This document shows, one piece after another, positions 1-4,771 of a stretch of 5,065 nucleotides of DNA (positions are counted from its first letter, which is position 1; every line of letters begins with the position of its first letter). This DNA comes from Microbacteriaceae bacterium (GTDB taxonomy: Bacteria > Actinomycetota > Actinomycetes > Actinomycetales > Microbacteriaceae). The stretch is from contig JAKONM010000130.1 in NCBI GenBank assembly GCA_022701925.1, forward strand, positions 1 to 5,065. Reading direction: 5' to 3'. The notes under the pieces were generated by a model. It searched no databases. It was not told the origin of the DNA and saw nothing but the letters and a program-made list of their open reading frames with translations. Position numbers and translations under genes: made by a program.

Positions 1-319
1 CGGCGATCATCGCGCAGCTGAGCGCACTGAGCCCGCCGGTCCAGAGGATCAGGACGGGCAGCGGGAGCCGGGCCGCGAGCCGCGTCCAGGCGGGCGTGAT
101 GGCCAGGGTCGTGACCGCGGGCGCCGCCAGAGCCGCCGACGTCCACAGCGGCGAAGCGTCACCCATCGCGGCGACCTGCAGCCCCAGGAACGGCAGCAGC
201 GCCAGGGGCGCCGCCGTGACGAGGGTCTGGAGAAGAACGAGCGAGGGGACGGCGCCGGGATGGACGGCGGCGGCCTCGGGGTCCGTCCCGGTCGCGAGGA
301 GACGCGCGGACGGACTCAT
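1..319 (-). CDS. MFS transporter, N-terminal part (probable SbnD-like siderophore exporter); runs off the left edge
   Basis: Only the first 106 codons are present. The protein opens with a polar stretch of about 20 residues (MSPSARLLATG...). Three hydrophobic segments follow, at about residues 23-48, 55-75 and 85-106. Between the second and third lies a W-T-R-L-A-A-R stretch where MFS proteins carry their loop motif A, here without the usual D-R-x-G-R. This fits a 12-helix major facilitator permease of the inner membrane. The ATG overlaps the stop of the upstream synthetase gene by four bases (ATGA), and a run of six G lies 7 nt before it, so translation is probably coupled. In the S. aureus sbn operon the gene after sbnC is sbnD, an MFS exporter of staphyloferrin B; that role is inferred here from position. 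The fragment alone cannot show substrate or direction of transport. Confidence 0.8.
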   Translation of the reverse strand, partial: MSPSARLLATGTDPEAAAVHPGAVPSLVLLQTLVTAAPLALLPFLGLQVAAMGDASPLWTSAALAAPAVTTLAITPAWTRLAARLPLPVLILWTGGLSALSCAMIA

Positions 320-2112
320 CGCAACGCCCCCCGGAACAGCGGGTTCGGCGCGCTGCCGAGCCGGCTCGGCATCGACGTCCCGGCGCGCTCGACGGCCAGC
401 AGCGGGCTCAGCACCTGCTTGAAGGGCGCCTCCTCGGAGTCCAGCAGGATCCTCGACAGGAAGGACCGGCACCGCGCCGGCATGGGGGTGTCGGCGAGCA
501 CGCGGTCGCAGGTGCTGGCGAGGATGTCCCTGGCCTCGCGCAGGCCGAAGCCCCGGCCGGCCGTCGCGAACGCCTCGGCGACGGCGCGCAGCGCCACGTC
601 CACGGCGAGCGTCTGCGCGTAGGCGAGCAAGTCCTCGGGCCGGGCCAGCAGCAGCGAGTTCCGTAACCGATCGGTCACGAGGTAGGGCGGCACGGTGAGC
701 CCGCTCTCCGCCAGCCACGCGGGCGCGGTCCGCACCGTGTCGTGGTCGCGCAGCACGAGGCGCCGCGGCGCGCCGTCCGAGCAAACCAGCAGGGCGTTCT
801 GCCCGTGCAGTTCGGGGACGAACCCCTGCGCGACGCAGCGCAGGGCGGTGCCGAGGACGAGGTCCGCGATCCCCGCGAACAGCCCCGGCAGGTCGGGGGC
901 GTCGCCTGCCACCGCGCGCACGGCCGGCGGCAGACCGCCGAGGGGGGCCACCGCGAAGCTCGCGAGCGGCACCGGAACGCCGGGCTCGTCCGGCAGGCGG
1001 CGGATCTGGCCGCCGAGCAGAGCGCCGCGTTCGGCGTAGACGTCGCCGTCGGCTTCGCAGAAGTGCCAGGACACGGTCTCGTCGGCGGCGCGGACGTGAC
1101 GTGCGAGCCACGGATCGCGGGCCAGCCCCGCCCGCACGAGGGCTTCGCCGTGCCCGCCGTTGCGCAGGGATTGCGGCGACAGCAGGCGCCGCACGCCGAG
1201 CGTCTGGACGTCGAGTGGGAGCTTCAGGTGAAGCCCCGGCCGGGACGGGAACGCCACGGTCCGCAGCGACGAGGTCGCCGCGCAGAGCGGCCCGAGGACG
1301 TCGAGGGGCACGAGGGCGCCGGAGCGCATCTCCCCGGCGAACGGTTCGGCCAGGGCGTGGGCGGCCTGCCAGGGATGCAGGGGCATCGCGACGTGCGAGG
1401 CTGCGAGCCCGCGCAGGTCGAGTTCGGCGTCGAGCATGGCACGCTGCGGCCCGTCGAGCAGGGCCGTGGCCGGGCCGCCGGGATCGGCCGAGGGTGACCT
1501 TGCGCAGCGCTCCCGCGCCAGCGCGCACCAGGCGAGGGGAAAGTAGCGCCCGGCCTCCGCACCGTAGGCCAGCTCCTCCTCCCGGCTCAGCCCGTGCCGC
1601 AACAGGCCGAAGGGGTGGAACGGCCGGTCCCGCCAGGCTGCGATGCGCTCGAAGGCCAGCGCCGATCCGATCGCGGCCGCGGAGTCCAGCTCGGCGGCGG
1701 TCGTCTCCCGCAGGCCGGCCCGCGCGACGATCCCGTGCAGCCGGTCGAGGGTCCGCGCGGTCACGCTCGGCGAGAGGTCGGGCAGCGCCGACAGGATGCG
1801 GGCGAGGAGGCCCGGCGCGTCGAGCCCATCGCTGCCCGTGGCGCTCTCGTGGCGGACCGGCCCCGCCAGACGGATGCCGGAACGCCAGCCGTCCGGCCGC
1901 ACGAGCGCGCGCAGGTGGGCGGCGCCCAAGGCCAGCGCGTAGTCGCGTCGCCCGTCGGCCAGGGGCGGTCCCAGCACCGCACGGCCGCGAAAGCCCGCCA
2001 CGTCCTCGATCCAGAGGGCATCGAAGAGTTCGGCCAGGAGGTCCGCGCCGAAGTCCAAGCCGAGGTCCGAGCCGAGGTCCGAACCGGTGGGGCGCGTCGG
2101 GGCTGCGGTCAC
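316..2112 (-). CDS. sbnC: IucA/IucC-family NIS siderophore synthetase, SbnC-like
   Basis: The 598-residue protein has the usual NIS synthetase length (about 580-620). These cytosolic enzymes adenylate a carboxylate with ATP and condense it with an amine or alcohol. Family motifs appear in order: a variant HPxxKxRxG at residues 166-174 (HPFGLLRHG), HPWQ at 246-249, ATSSLRT at 279-285, HLKLPLD at 295-301, SLRNG at 315-319, ELHGQN at 434-439, RDHDT at 455-459 and a C-terminal NPL at 590-592. SSLRT, K297, R317 and H436/Q438 match the conserved ATP and carboxylate pocket. The lysine of the first motif is leucine here. The start is a GTG 12 bp after the sbnB stop, with only a weak ribosome site; no better in-frame start lies nearby. 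SbnC is assigned from the A-B-C-D gene order: in staphyloferrin B synthesis SbnC adds the 2-oxoglutarate unit. Another NIS subtype (SbnE- or SbnF-like) cannot be excluded from motifs alone; the family call is near certain. Confidence 0.93.
   Translation of the reverse strand: MTAAPTRPTGSDLGSDLGLDFGADLLAELFDALWIEDVAGFRGRAVLGPPLADGRRDYALALGAAHLRALVRPDGWRSGIRLAGPVRHESATGSDGLDAPGLLARILSALPDLSPSVTARTLDRLHGIVARAGLRETTAAELDSAAAIGSALAFERIAAWRDRPFHPFGLLRHGLSREEELAYGAEAGRYFPLAWCALARERCARSPSADPGGPATALLDGPQRAMLDAELDLRGLAASHVAMPLHPWQAAHALAEPFAGEMRSGALVPLDVLGPLCAATSSLRTVAFPSRPGLHLKLPLDVQTLGVRRLLSPQSLRNGGHGEALVRAGLARDPWLARHVRAADETVSWHFCEADGDVYAERGALLGGQIRRLPDEPGVPVPLASFAVAPLGGLPPAVRAVAGDAPDLPGLFAGIADLVLGTALRCVAQGFVPELHGQNALLVCSDGAPRRLVLRDHDTVRTAPAWLAESGLTVPPYLVTDRLRNSLLLARPEDLLAYAQTLAVDVALRAVAEAFATAGRGFGLREARDILASTCDRVLADTPMPARCRSFLSRILLDSEEAPFKQVLSPLLAVERAGTSMPSRLGSAPNPLFRGALR
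327..332 (-). promoter_or_regulatory. G-rich ribosome binding site for the MFS gene inside the end of sbnC
   Basis: Six consecutive G on the minus strand stand 7 nt before the ATG at 319, inside the last codons of the synthetase gene. With the ATGA overlap this supports coupled translation of the two genes. Confidence 0.5.
2047..2082 (-). repeat. Three tandem 12-bp repeats at the 5' end of the synthetase gene
   Basis: Units lie at 2047-2058, 2059-2070 and 2071-2082; the last two are identical (plus strand GCCGAGGTCCGA) and the first differs at two positions. They encode SDLG-SDLG-LDFG at residues 11-22 of the synthetase, ahead of the conserved core. A fourth, degraded copy may occupy 2035-2046. 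The array is in frame, so copy-number changes by slippage would alter the N-terminus by four residues at a time without a frameshift. Confidence 0.7.
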
Positions 2113-2124
2113 GTCGAGCGCCCG

Positions 2125-3135
2125 TCAATACAGCGGGAGTACCGTGCCGACGCCTGCGGCTTCGGCGCGGGAAAGGATCGCGGCGGCGCACGCGACGTCG
2201 TCGATCGCCATGCCCATCGGGTTCAACAGGATGATCTCGTCGTCGTTCTCGCGTCCGGGCCTGCGACCGACGACGATCTCGCCGAGTTCCGCGTGCAGCG
2301 CCTCGCGCGAGAAGCGCCCCGACTCGACGAGCAGGTTGATGACCTTCTTCTCGCGGTTCGACTGCTCCCAGTCGTCGACCACCACCTTGTCGGCCTTGAG
2401 AAAAATCTCGCTCTCGACGTCCATGATCGAGACGTTGGCGAGGAAGGTCCCGCGCGAGAGCCAGGAGAACGGCAGGTAGGGCGTGTCCGTCACCGTGCAG
2501 GTGATCACCACCGAGGCGTCGCGCACGGCCGCCTCGGCCGTGTCCGCGATCGTGATCCGCAGGTGCGGGTGGCGATCGCGCAAGCGCGCGGAAAGATCCT
2601 CGGCGGCCCCTCGGCGCAGGTCGAACAGGCGCAGGCTCTTCAGATGCGAAAACTGCTCGGCCAGCATCCGCGCCTGACGCTCCCCGATCGGGCCGCATCC
2701 GACGAGGGAGGCGTCGGCGAACCCGGCCCGCGCGAGGTGGCGCGCGGCCACGCCCGTGACGGCGGCGGTGCGCATGGCGCTGATCAGGCCCGCCTCCATC
2801 ACCGCGACGGGGAAGTTGGTCTCGGCATCGTTGAGCACCATCACGGCGCTCGCCCGCTCCATTCCCCGCGCGGACGGGTTGTCGTGCTTCGAGCCGATCC
2901 ACTTCAGGCCGGAGATCGGCGCTTCGCCGCCGATCCAGGCCGGCATCGCGATGATGCGGTCGGCGATGTGGCGGGTGCGCGGGTTGCGCAGGTAGGGCTT
3001 GAGCGGCTGCACGAATTCGCCGGCCGCGTGCAGGCGAAGGCCCTGCTCGATCGCCTCCATGTAGAGATCGGAGCGGTCGCCCCCGAGGGCGGCGATGTCG
3101 GAGCGCGACAGGTAGCGCAGGGTCGGAGCGGTCAT
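2125..3135 (-). CDS. sbnB: SbnB-type NAD-dependent dehydrogenase for 2,3-diaminopropionate synthesis (ornithine cyclodeaminase family)
   Basis: The protein has 336 residues, the length I recall for S. aureus SbnB. SbnB uses NAD+ to oxidise and hydrolyse ACEGA, the SbnA product, giving L-2,3-diaminopropionate and 2-oxoglutarate in the cytosol. Visible signatures are GLKWIGS at 76-82 (substrate-contacting lysine K78), SAMRTAA at 119-125 (R122), a Rossmann loop GCGPIG at 146-151, and a C-terminal block DDWEQSNREKKVINLL (254-269), HAELGEIV (281-288) and DDEIILLNPMGMAIDD (298-313). That block is characteristic of SbnB rather than of true ornithine cyclodeaminases. The ATG at 3135 is chosen because a GGAAGG lies 9 nt upstream and the family N-terminus begins there; the frame is open for 76 more codons upstream but those encode non-homologous sequence. 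It follows sbnA by 88 bp and precedes the synthetase by 12 bp, so the three are probably co-transcribed. Confidence 0.96.
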   Translation of the reverse strand: MTAPTLRYLSRSDIAALGGDRSDLYMEAIEQGLRLHAAGEFVQPLKPYLRNPRTRHIADRIIAMPAWIGGEAPISGLKWIGSKHDNPSARGMERASAVMVLNDAETNFPVAVMEAGLISAMRTAAVTGVAARHLARAGFADASLVGCGPIGERQARMLAEQFSHLKSLRLFDLRRGAAEDLSARLRDRHPHLRITIADTAEAAVRDASVVITCTVTDTPYLPFSWLSRGTFLANVSIMDVESEIFLKADKVVVDDWEQSNREKKVINLLVESGRFSREALHAELGEIVVGRRPGRENDDEIILLNPMGMAIDDVACAAAILSRAEAAGVGTVLPLY

Positions 3136-3144
3136 GGGATTCGG

Positions 3145-3150
3145 CCTTCC
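3145..3150 (-). promoter_or_regulatory. Ribosome binding site of sbnB
   Basis: GGAAGG on the minus strand, 9 nt before the ATG at 3135, is a good anti-Shine-Dalgarno match. It fixes the sbnB start against a 76-codon upstream extension of the same frame. Confidence 0.7.
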
Positions 3151-3179
3151 GTGAGCGTCGGGTCGGTGGGATCGGTTGC

Positions 3180-3203
3180 GCGGCGCGCGCGGGGGCGCGC
3201 CGC
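3180..3203 (-). repeat. GC-only stem-loop in the sbnA-sbnB intergenic gap
   Basis: GCGGCGCGC (3180-3188) pairs perfectly with GCGCGCCGC (3195-3203) across a 6-nt loop. The 9-bp stem begins 20 nt after the sbnA stop and ends 44 nt before the sbnB start. No T-run follows in the direction of transcription, so a standalone terminator is unlikely. A stem this stable may protect the sbnA message from exonucleases or give unequal expression of sbnA and sbnB. Confidence 0.5.
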
Positions 3204-3223
3204 CGTGCCGGGAGGCCTGACGA

Positions 3224-4255
3224 TCAGGCGGCGGTGGATCGCGCCGCCTCGCGGCGGGGCCGGTCGATGCTGCGGTAGGAATCCGCGAAGGAGCGGGTGA
3301 ACCGGCGCTCCCGCTCCGGCCAGCTCCGATCGTGGACCGTATCGAGGTAGCGCTCGCCGCCATCGGGCAGCAGCGTGACGATGCGCGAGCCGGCCGGAAG
3401 CTGCGGGATCAGCTTCGTGATCGCGGCGACCACGGCCCCCGAGGAGCCGCCGGCCAGGATGCCCTCCCCATCGACGAGACGGCGGCAGCCCAGGGCCGCC
3501 TCCCAGTCGGTCGCGTAGATCACCGCATCGACCTCCGATTCGCGGAGTTGCTCGGGCACCCGGCTCGCCCCGATCCCGGGGATGTCGCGGCGCCCGCCCG
3601 GCGCCCCGAAGATGACCGAGCCCTCCATGTCGACCGCCACGACCGCGATGCGCGGCCATCGCTCGCGCAGCCTGCGCGCGAGCCCCATCAGCGTCCCGCA
3701 GGTCGAGACGGCCGCGACCACATGGCTCGGCTCGGCCGGCATCTCCCGCACGATCTCGGCGCCGATGCCGGCGTAGTGCGCCCGCCAGTTGTCGGGGTTG
3801 GCGTACTGGTTGAGCCAGACCGCCCCCGGGATCGTGCCGACGAGGTGTTCCACGCGGCGGACGCGGGTGTGCAGGTACCCGCCCTCCTCGTCCGTCTCGT
3901 CGACCCTGTCGATCCGCCCGCCATAGGTCTCGATCAGCCGGAGATTGACGGAGGAGATGTTCGGATCGACGACCGCCGTGAAGGGCAGCCCGCGCTGCCG
4001 GCAGATCATCGCCAGGGCGATGGCGAGATTGCCCGACGAGCTCTCGACGAGATGGCTGTCGGCGGTGATGCGGCCCGCTCCGACCGCCTGATCGACCATG
4101 TATTGCGCGGTCCGGTCCTTCACGCTCCCGCCGACGTTCAACATCTCGAGCTTCGCGAAGACGGGGACGCCATCCGCGGGAAAGATGCGATCGAGGCACA
4201 CGAGGGGTGTGTTGCCGACTGGCGCTGCGGACGTCGTCGTCATCGACAGTTTCAT
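3224..4255 (-). CDS. sbnA: SbnA-type PLP-dependent N-(2-amino-2-carboxyethyl)-L-glutamate synthase
   Basis: The 343-residue enzyme belongs to the cysteine synthase-like fold-type II PLP family. SbnA replaces the phosphate of O-phospho-L-serine with the amino group of L-glutamate, making ACEGA, the precursor of 2,3-diaminopropionate. Evidence: VGNTPLV at 13-19, the PLP lysine K46 in GGSVKDR (42-48), the substrate loop SSSGN (72-76), STCGT (184-188), PGIGASRVPE (226-235) and the PLP-phosphate loop GGSSG (269-273). PGIGASRVPE, NQYAN and LGCRRL match SbnA as I remember it, better than CysK/CysM. The start is either ATG 4255 (MKLSMTTTS) or ATG 4243. The GGGG at 4256-4259 touches the first and lies 12 nt from the second, so neither ribosome site is ideal and the true N-terminus may be four residues shorter. 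An open extension to 4393 has no homology and no ribosome site. This is the first gene of the operon and faces the regulatory gap. Confidence 0.95.
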   Translation of the reverse strand: MKLSMTTTSAAPVGNTPLVCLDRIFPADGVPVFAKLEMLNVGGSVKDRTAQYMVDQAVGAGRITADSHLVESSSGNLAIALAMICRQRGLPFTAVVDPNISSVNLRLIETYGGRIDRVDETDEEGGYLHTRVRRVEHLVGTIPGAVWLNQYANPDNWRAHYAGIGAEIVREMPAEPSHVVAAVSTCGTLMGLARRLRERWPRIAVVAVDMEGSVIFGAPGGRRDIPGIGASRVPEQLRESEVDAVIYATDWEAALGCRRLVDGEGILAGGSSGAVVAAITKLIPQLPAGSRIVTLLPDGGERYLDTVHDRSWPERERRFTRSFADSYRSIDRPRREAARSTAA

Positions 4256-4280
4256 CCCCGACACGATTGACGGAATCTCT

Positions 4281-4314
4281 TCGCGGCACGCCGCGACGCG
4301 TCTCGTCGGAGACG
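4281..4314 (-). promoter_or_regulatory. Two tandem hairpins in the probable sbnA leader
   Basis: TCGCGGC (4281-4287) and GCCGCGA (4290-4296) form a perfect inverted repeat with a 2-nt gap, in practice a 6-bp stem with a 4-nt loop. CGTCTC (4299-4304) and GAGACG (4309-4314) form a 6-bp stem with a 4-nt loop. They lie 26-59 nt before the sbnA ATG at 4255. No U-run follows either on the minus strand, so they are not intrinsic terminators. A role in mRNA stability or translation is possible but unproven. Confidence 0.4.
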
Positions 4315-4341
4315 ACACTGTATCGTGGCGCTGTGAGACGT

Positions 4342-4369
4342 AGAATAGACCGCAACGCCAGACAATCAA
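4342..4369 (-). promoter_or_regulatory. Candidate sigma70-type promoter for the sbnA operon (proximal)
   Basis: On the minus strand TTGATT (4369-4364) is followed after 16 bp by TATTCT (4347-4342). Each hexamer matches the consensus at four of six positions. Transcription would start near 4335 and give a leader of about 80 nt containing two hairpins. The spacing is acceptable, but matches of this quality occur by chance in AT-rich DNA. Confidence 0.3.
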
Positions 4370-4407
4370 GTCTTTACCGAAACAATCGAACATACACGCC
4401 AGGATTT

Positions 4408-4413
4408 ATTATA
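4408..4413 (-). promoter_or_regulatory. Perfect TATAAT (-10) on the operon strand, overlapping an inverted repeat
   Basis: Read on the minus strand, 4413-4408 is TATAAT. No good -35 hexamer stands 16-18 bp upstream (around 4430-4437), so an activator or a relaxed promoter would be needed. It overlaps the inverted repeat at 4410-4426, an arrangement that would let a bound regulator block RNA polymerase. The implied leader is about 145 nt. Confidence 0.35.
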
Positions 4414-4426
4414 GAATATTTCTATT
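4410..4426. promoter_or_regulatory. Irr-box (ICE)-like inverted repeat, operon side
   Basis: The sequence TATAGAATATTTCTATT contains a perfect 6-3-6 palindrome, ATAGAA-TAT-TTCTAT (4411-4425). Against the iron control element consensus as I recall it (TTTRGAA-YNR-TTCYAAA), 11 of 14 arm positions match. It lies about 155 bp before sbnA and overlaps the TATAAT on the minus strand. Irr control is inferred; a different dimeric regulator could use the same palindrome. Confidence 0.4.
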
Positions 4427-4463
4427 GTTCCTGATTTAGTCTATGAATTCCGCAGCTTGATCG

Positions 4464-4583
4464 ATGCCCGTCGACGACGCCCGGCCCGCAACCGTGCCTC
4501 CGACCCGGGCCGACACAACCGCTCGCCCAGTGAAAACGGCGGCCGAGCGAAAGGTTGCGGACTCGGTGCGCATTATTGTTTGA
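4464..4583 (+). CDS. Doubtful 39-residue small ORF filling the GC-rich block of the gap
   Basis: ATG at 4464 opens a 39-codon frame ending at TGA 4581-4583. It coincides with the GC-rich block between two AT-rich patches. About 27 of the 38 codons after the ATG end in G or C, below what the neighbouring genes appear to use. The product would be Pro/Thr/Ala/Arg-rich at first and end in KVADSVRIIV, with no signal peptide, membrane segment or recognised motif. It is not HemP-like as far as I can tell. No ribosome site precedes it, and the last codons run into the Irr-like repeat at 4579. Confidence 0.12.
   Translation: MPVDDARPATVPPTRADTTARPVKTAAERKVADSVRIIV
4486..4560. repeat. Nested inverted repeats in the GC-rich block of the gap
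   Basis: CCGCAACC (4486-4493) is complementary to GGTTGCGG (4553-4560). Inside, CGCTCG (4520-4525) pairs with CGAGCG (4544-4549) over an 18-nt loop. An alternative pairing joins AACC (4517-4520) to GGTT (4553-4556) around the inner stem with a bulge. The block could fold in RNA of either strand, but there is no terminator U-run and no match to an RNA family I know. Confidence 0.3.
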
Positions 4584-4595
4584 AATTATTCCAAT
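4579..4595. promoter_or_regulatory. Irr-box (ICE)-like inverted repeat, mid-gap, best consensus match
   Basis: TTTGAAATTATTCCAAT fits TTTRGAA-YNR-TTCYAAA at 12 of 14 arm positions and satisfies both specified spacer positions. The mismatches are the fifth base of the left arm and the last base of the right arm. It sits in an AT-rich patch about 170 bp upstream of the receptor start. The consensus is quoted from memory, and no regulator gene is in the window. Confidence 0.4.
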
Positions 4596-4704
4596 AAAAC
4601 CCTGTGCCGCCCAGATCACATCCCCGCAAAACCGGCGCATCAGATTGGTTGACAGCTTGCTTTTGCGTCGTTCGTCTGCCTGGATTGGACGAATGACGAG
4701 TATA

Positions 4705-4721
4705 TTTAGAACAATATCAGA
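4705..4721. promoter_or_regulatory. Irr-box (ICE)-like half-site plus weak second arm, receptor side
   Basis: TTTAGAA at 4705-4711 is a perfect left arm. The spacer CAA fits YNR, but the right arm TATCAGA matches only four of seven positions. The same stretch contains a separate inverted repeat, ATATT (4702-4706) and AATAT (4713-4717). It lies 46 bp before the receptor ATG, near where a promoter or early transcript would be. It is the weakest of the three sites as a dimer target. Confidence 0.25.
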
Positions 4722-4735
4722 CTAGGCGCCGGCCG

Positions 4736-4771
4736 ATGTTCGTGCCGATGAGTTGGATTGCCGGATCATGA
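4736..4771 (+). CDS. Possible 11-codon leader peptide coupled to the receptor gene
   Basis: ATG at 4736 opens an 11-residue frame, MFVPMSWIAGS, with an internal ATG at 4748. Its TGA (4769-4771) overlaps the receptor ATG at 4768 as ATGA. A modest AGG lies 9 nt upstream of 4736. Such an overlap can couple translation of a leader to a main gene, which would fit the weak ribosome site of the receptor. A frame this short can arise by chance, and if the receptor starts at 4771 or 4834 the coupling argument is lost. Confidence 0.2.
   Translation: MFVPMSWIAGS

Larger units (their letters stand above)
4256..4767. other. Divergent regulatory gap between the biosynthesis operon and the receptor gene
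   Basis: About 510 bp lie between two divergently transcribed starts. The sections at about 4365-4450 and 4570-4720 are clearly AT-richer than the flanking genes; the block 4464-4565 is GC-rich again. The gap holds candidate promoters on the operon strand, three inverted repeats resembling Irr boxes, hairpins in the sbnA leader, and two small reading frames of doubtful status, each listed separately. A TTGACA at 4649-4654 has no convincing -10 partner 16-18 bp downstream, so I cannot place the receptor promoter. No tRNA, known riboswitch or mobile element was recognised. Confidence 0.8.

Noticed and set aside
1101..2234. 377-codon plus-strand frame within the synthetase gene
   Set aside because: The product is extremely Arg/Ala/Pro-rich low-complexity sequence, typical of a frame shadow.
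1594..3300. 568-codon open frame on the plus strand antisense to the synthetase and SbnB genes
   Set aside because: It lies opposite two genes with clear family motifs, and its product is Arg/His/Gly-rich with no domain. Long antisense frames are expected in DNA this GC-rich.
3136..3363. 76-codon N-terminal extension of SbnB
   Set aside because: It overlaps the end of sbnA, is low complexity, and would ignore the good ribosome site before the ATG at 3135, which gives the family length of 336.
3132..4355. 407-codon minus-strand frame overlapping sbnA
   Set aside because: It is shifted relative to the SbnA frame, is rich in Arg, His and Gly, and has none of the PLP motifs seen in the correct frame.
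4256..4393. 46-codon N-terminal extension of SbnA
   Set aside because: It has no ribosome site and no family similarity, and it crosses the likely promoter and leader hairpins.
4422..4640. 72-codon minus-strand frame in the divergent gap
   Set aside because: It covers AT-rich patches and candidate regulator sites. Its composition is mixed, and it has no recognised domain and no ribosome site that I can see.
4649..4677. TTGACA at 4649-4654 as the receptor -35
   Set aside because: Nothing resembling a -10 hexamer stands 16-18 bp downstream, so it was not called a promoter.
4643..4688. GATTGG repeated at 4643-4648 and 4683-4688, 40 bp apart
   Set aside because: Six bases is too short to distinguish from chance, and the flanks do not extend the match.
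4430..4720. RirA-type (TGA-N9-TCA) or classical Fur boxes in the gap
   Set aside because: I looked for both and found no convincing match; only Irr-like repeats stood out.
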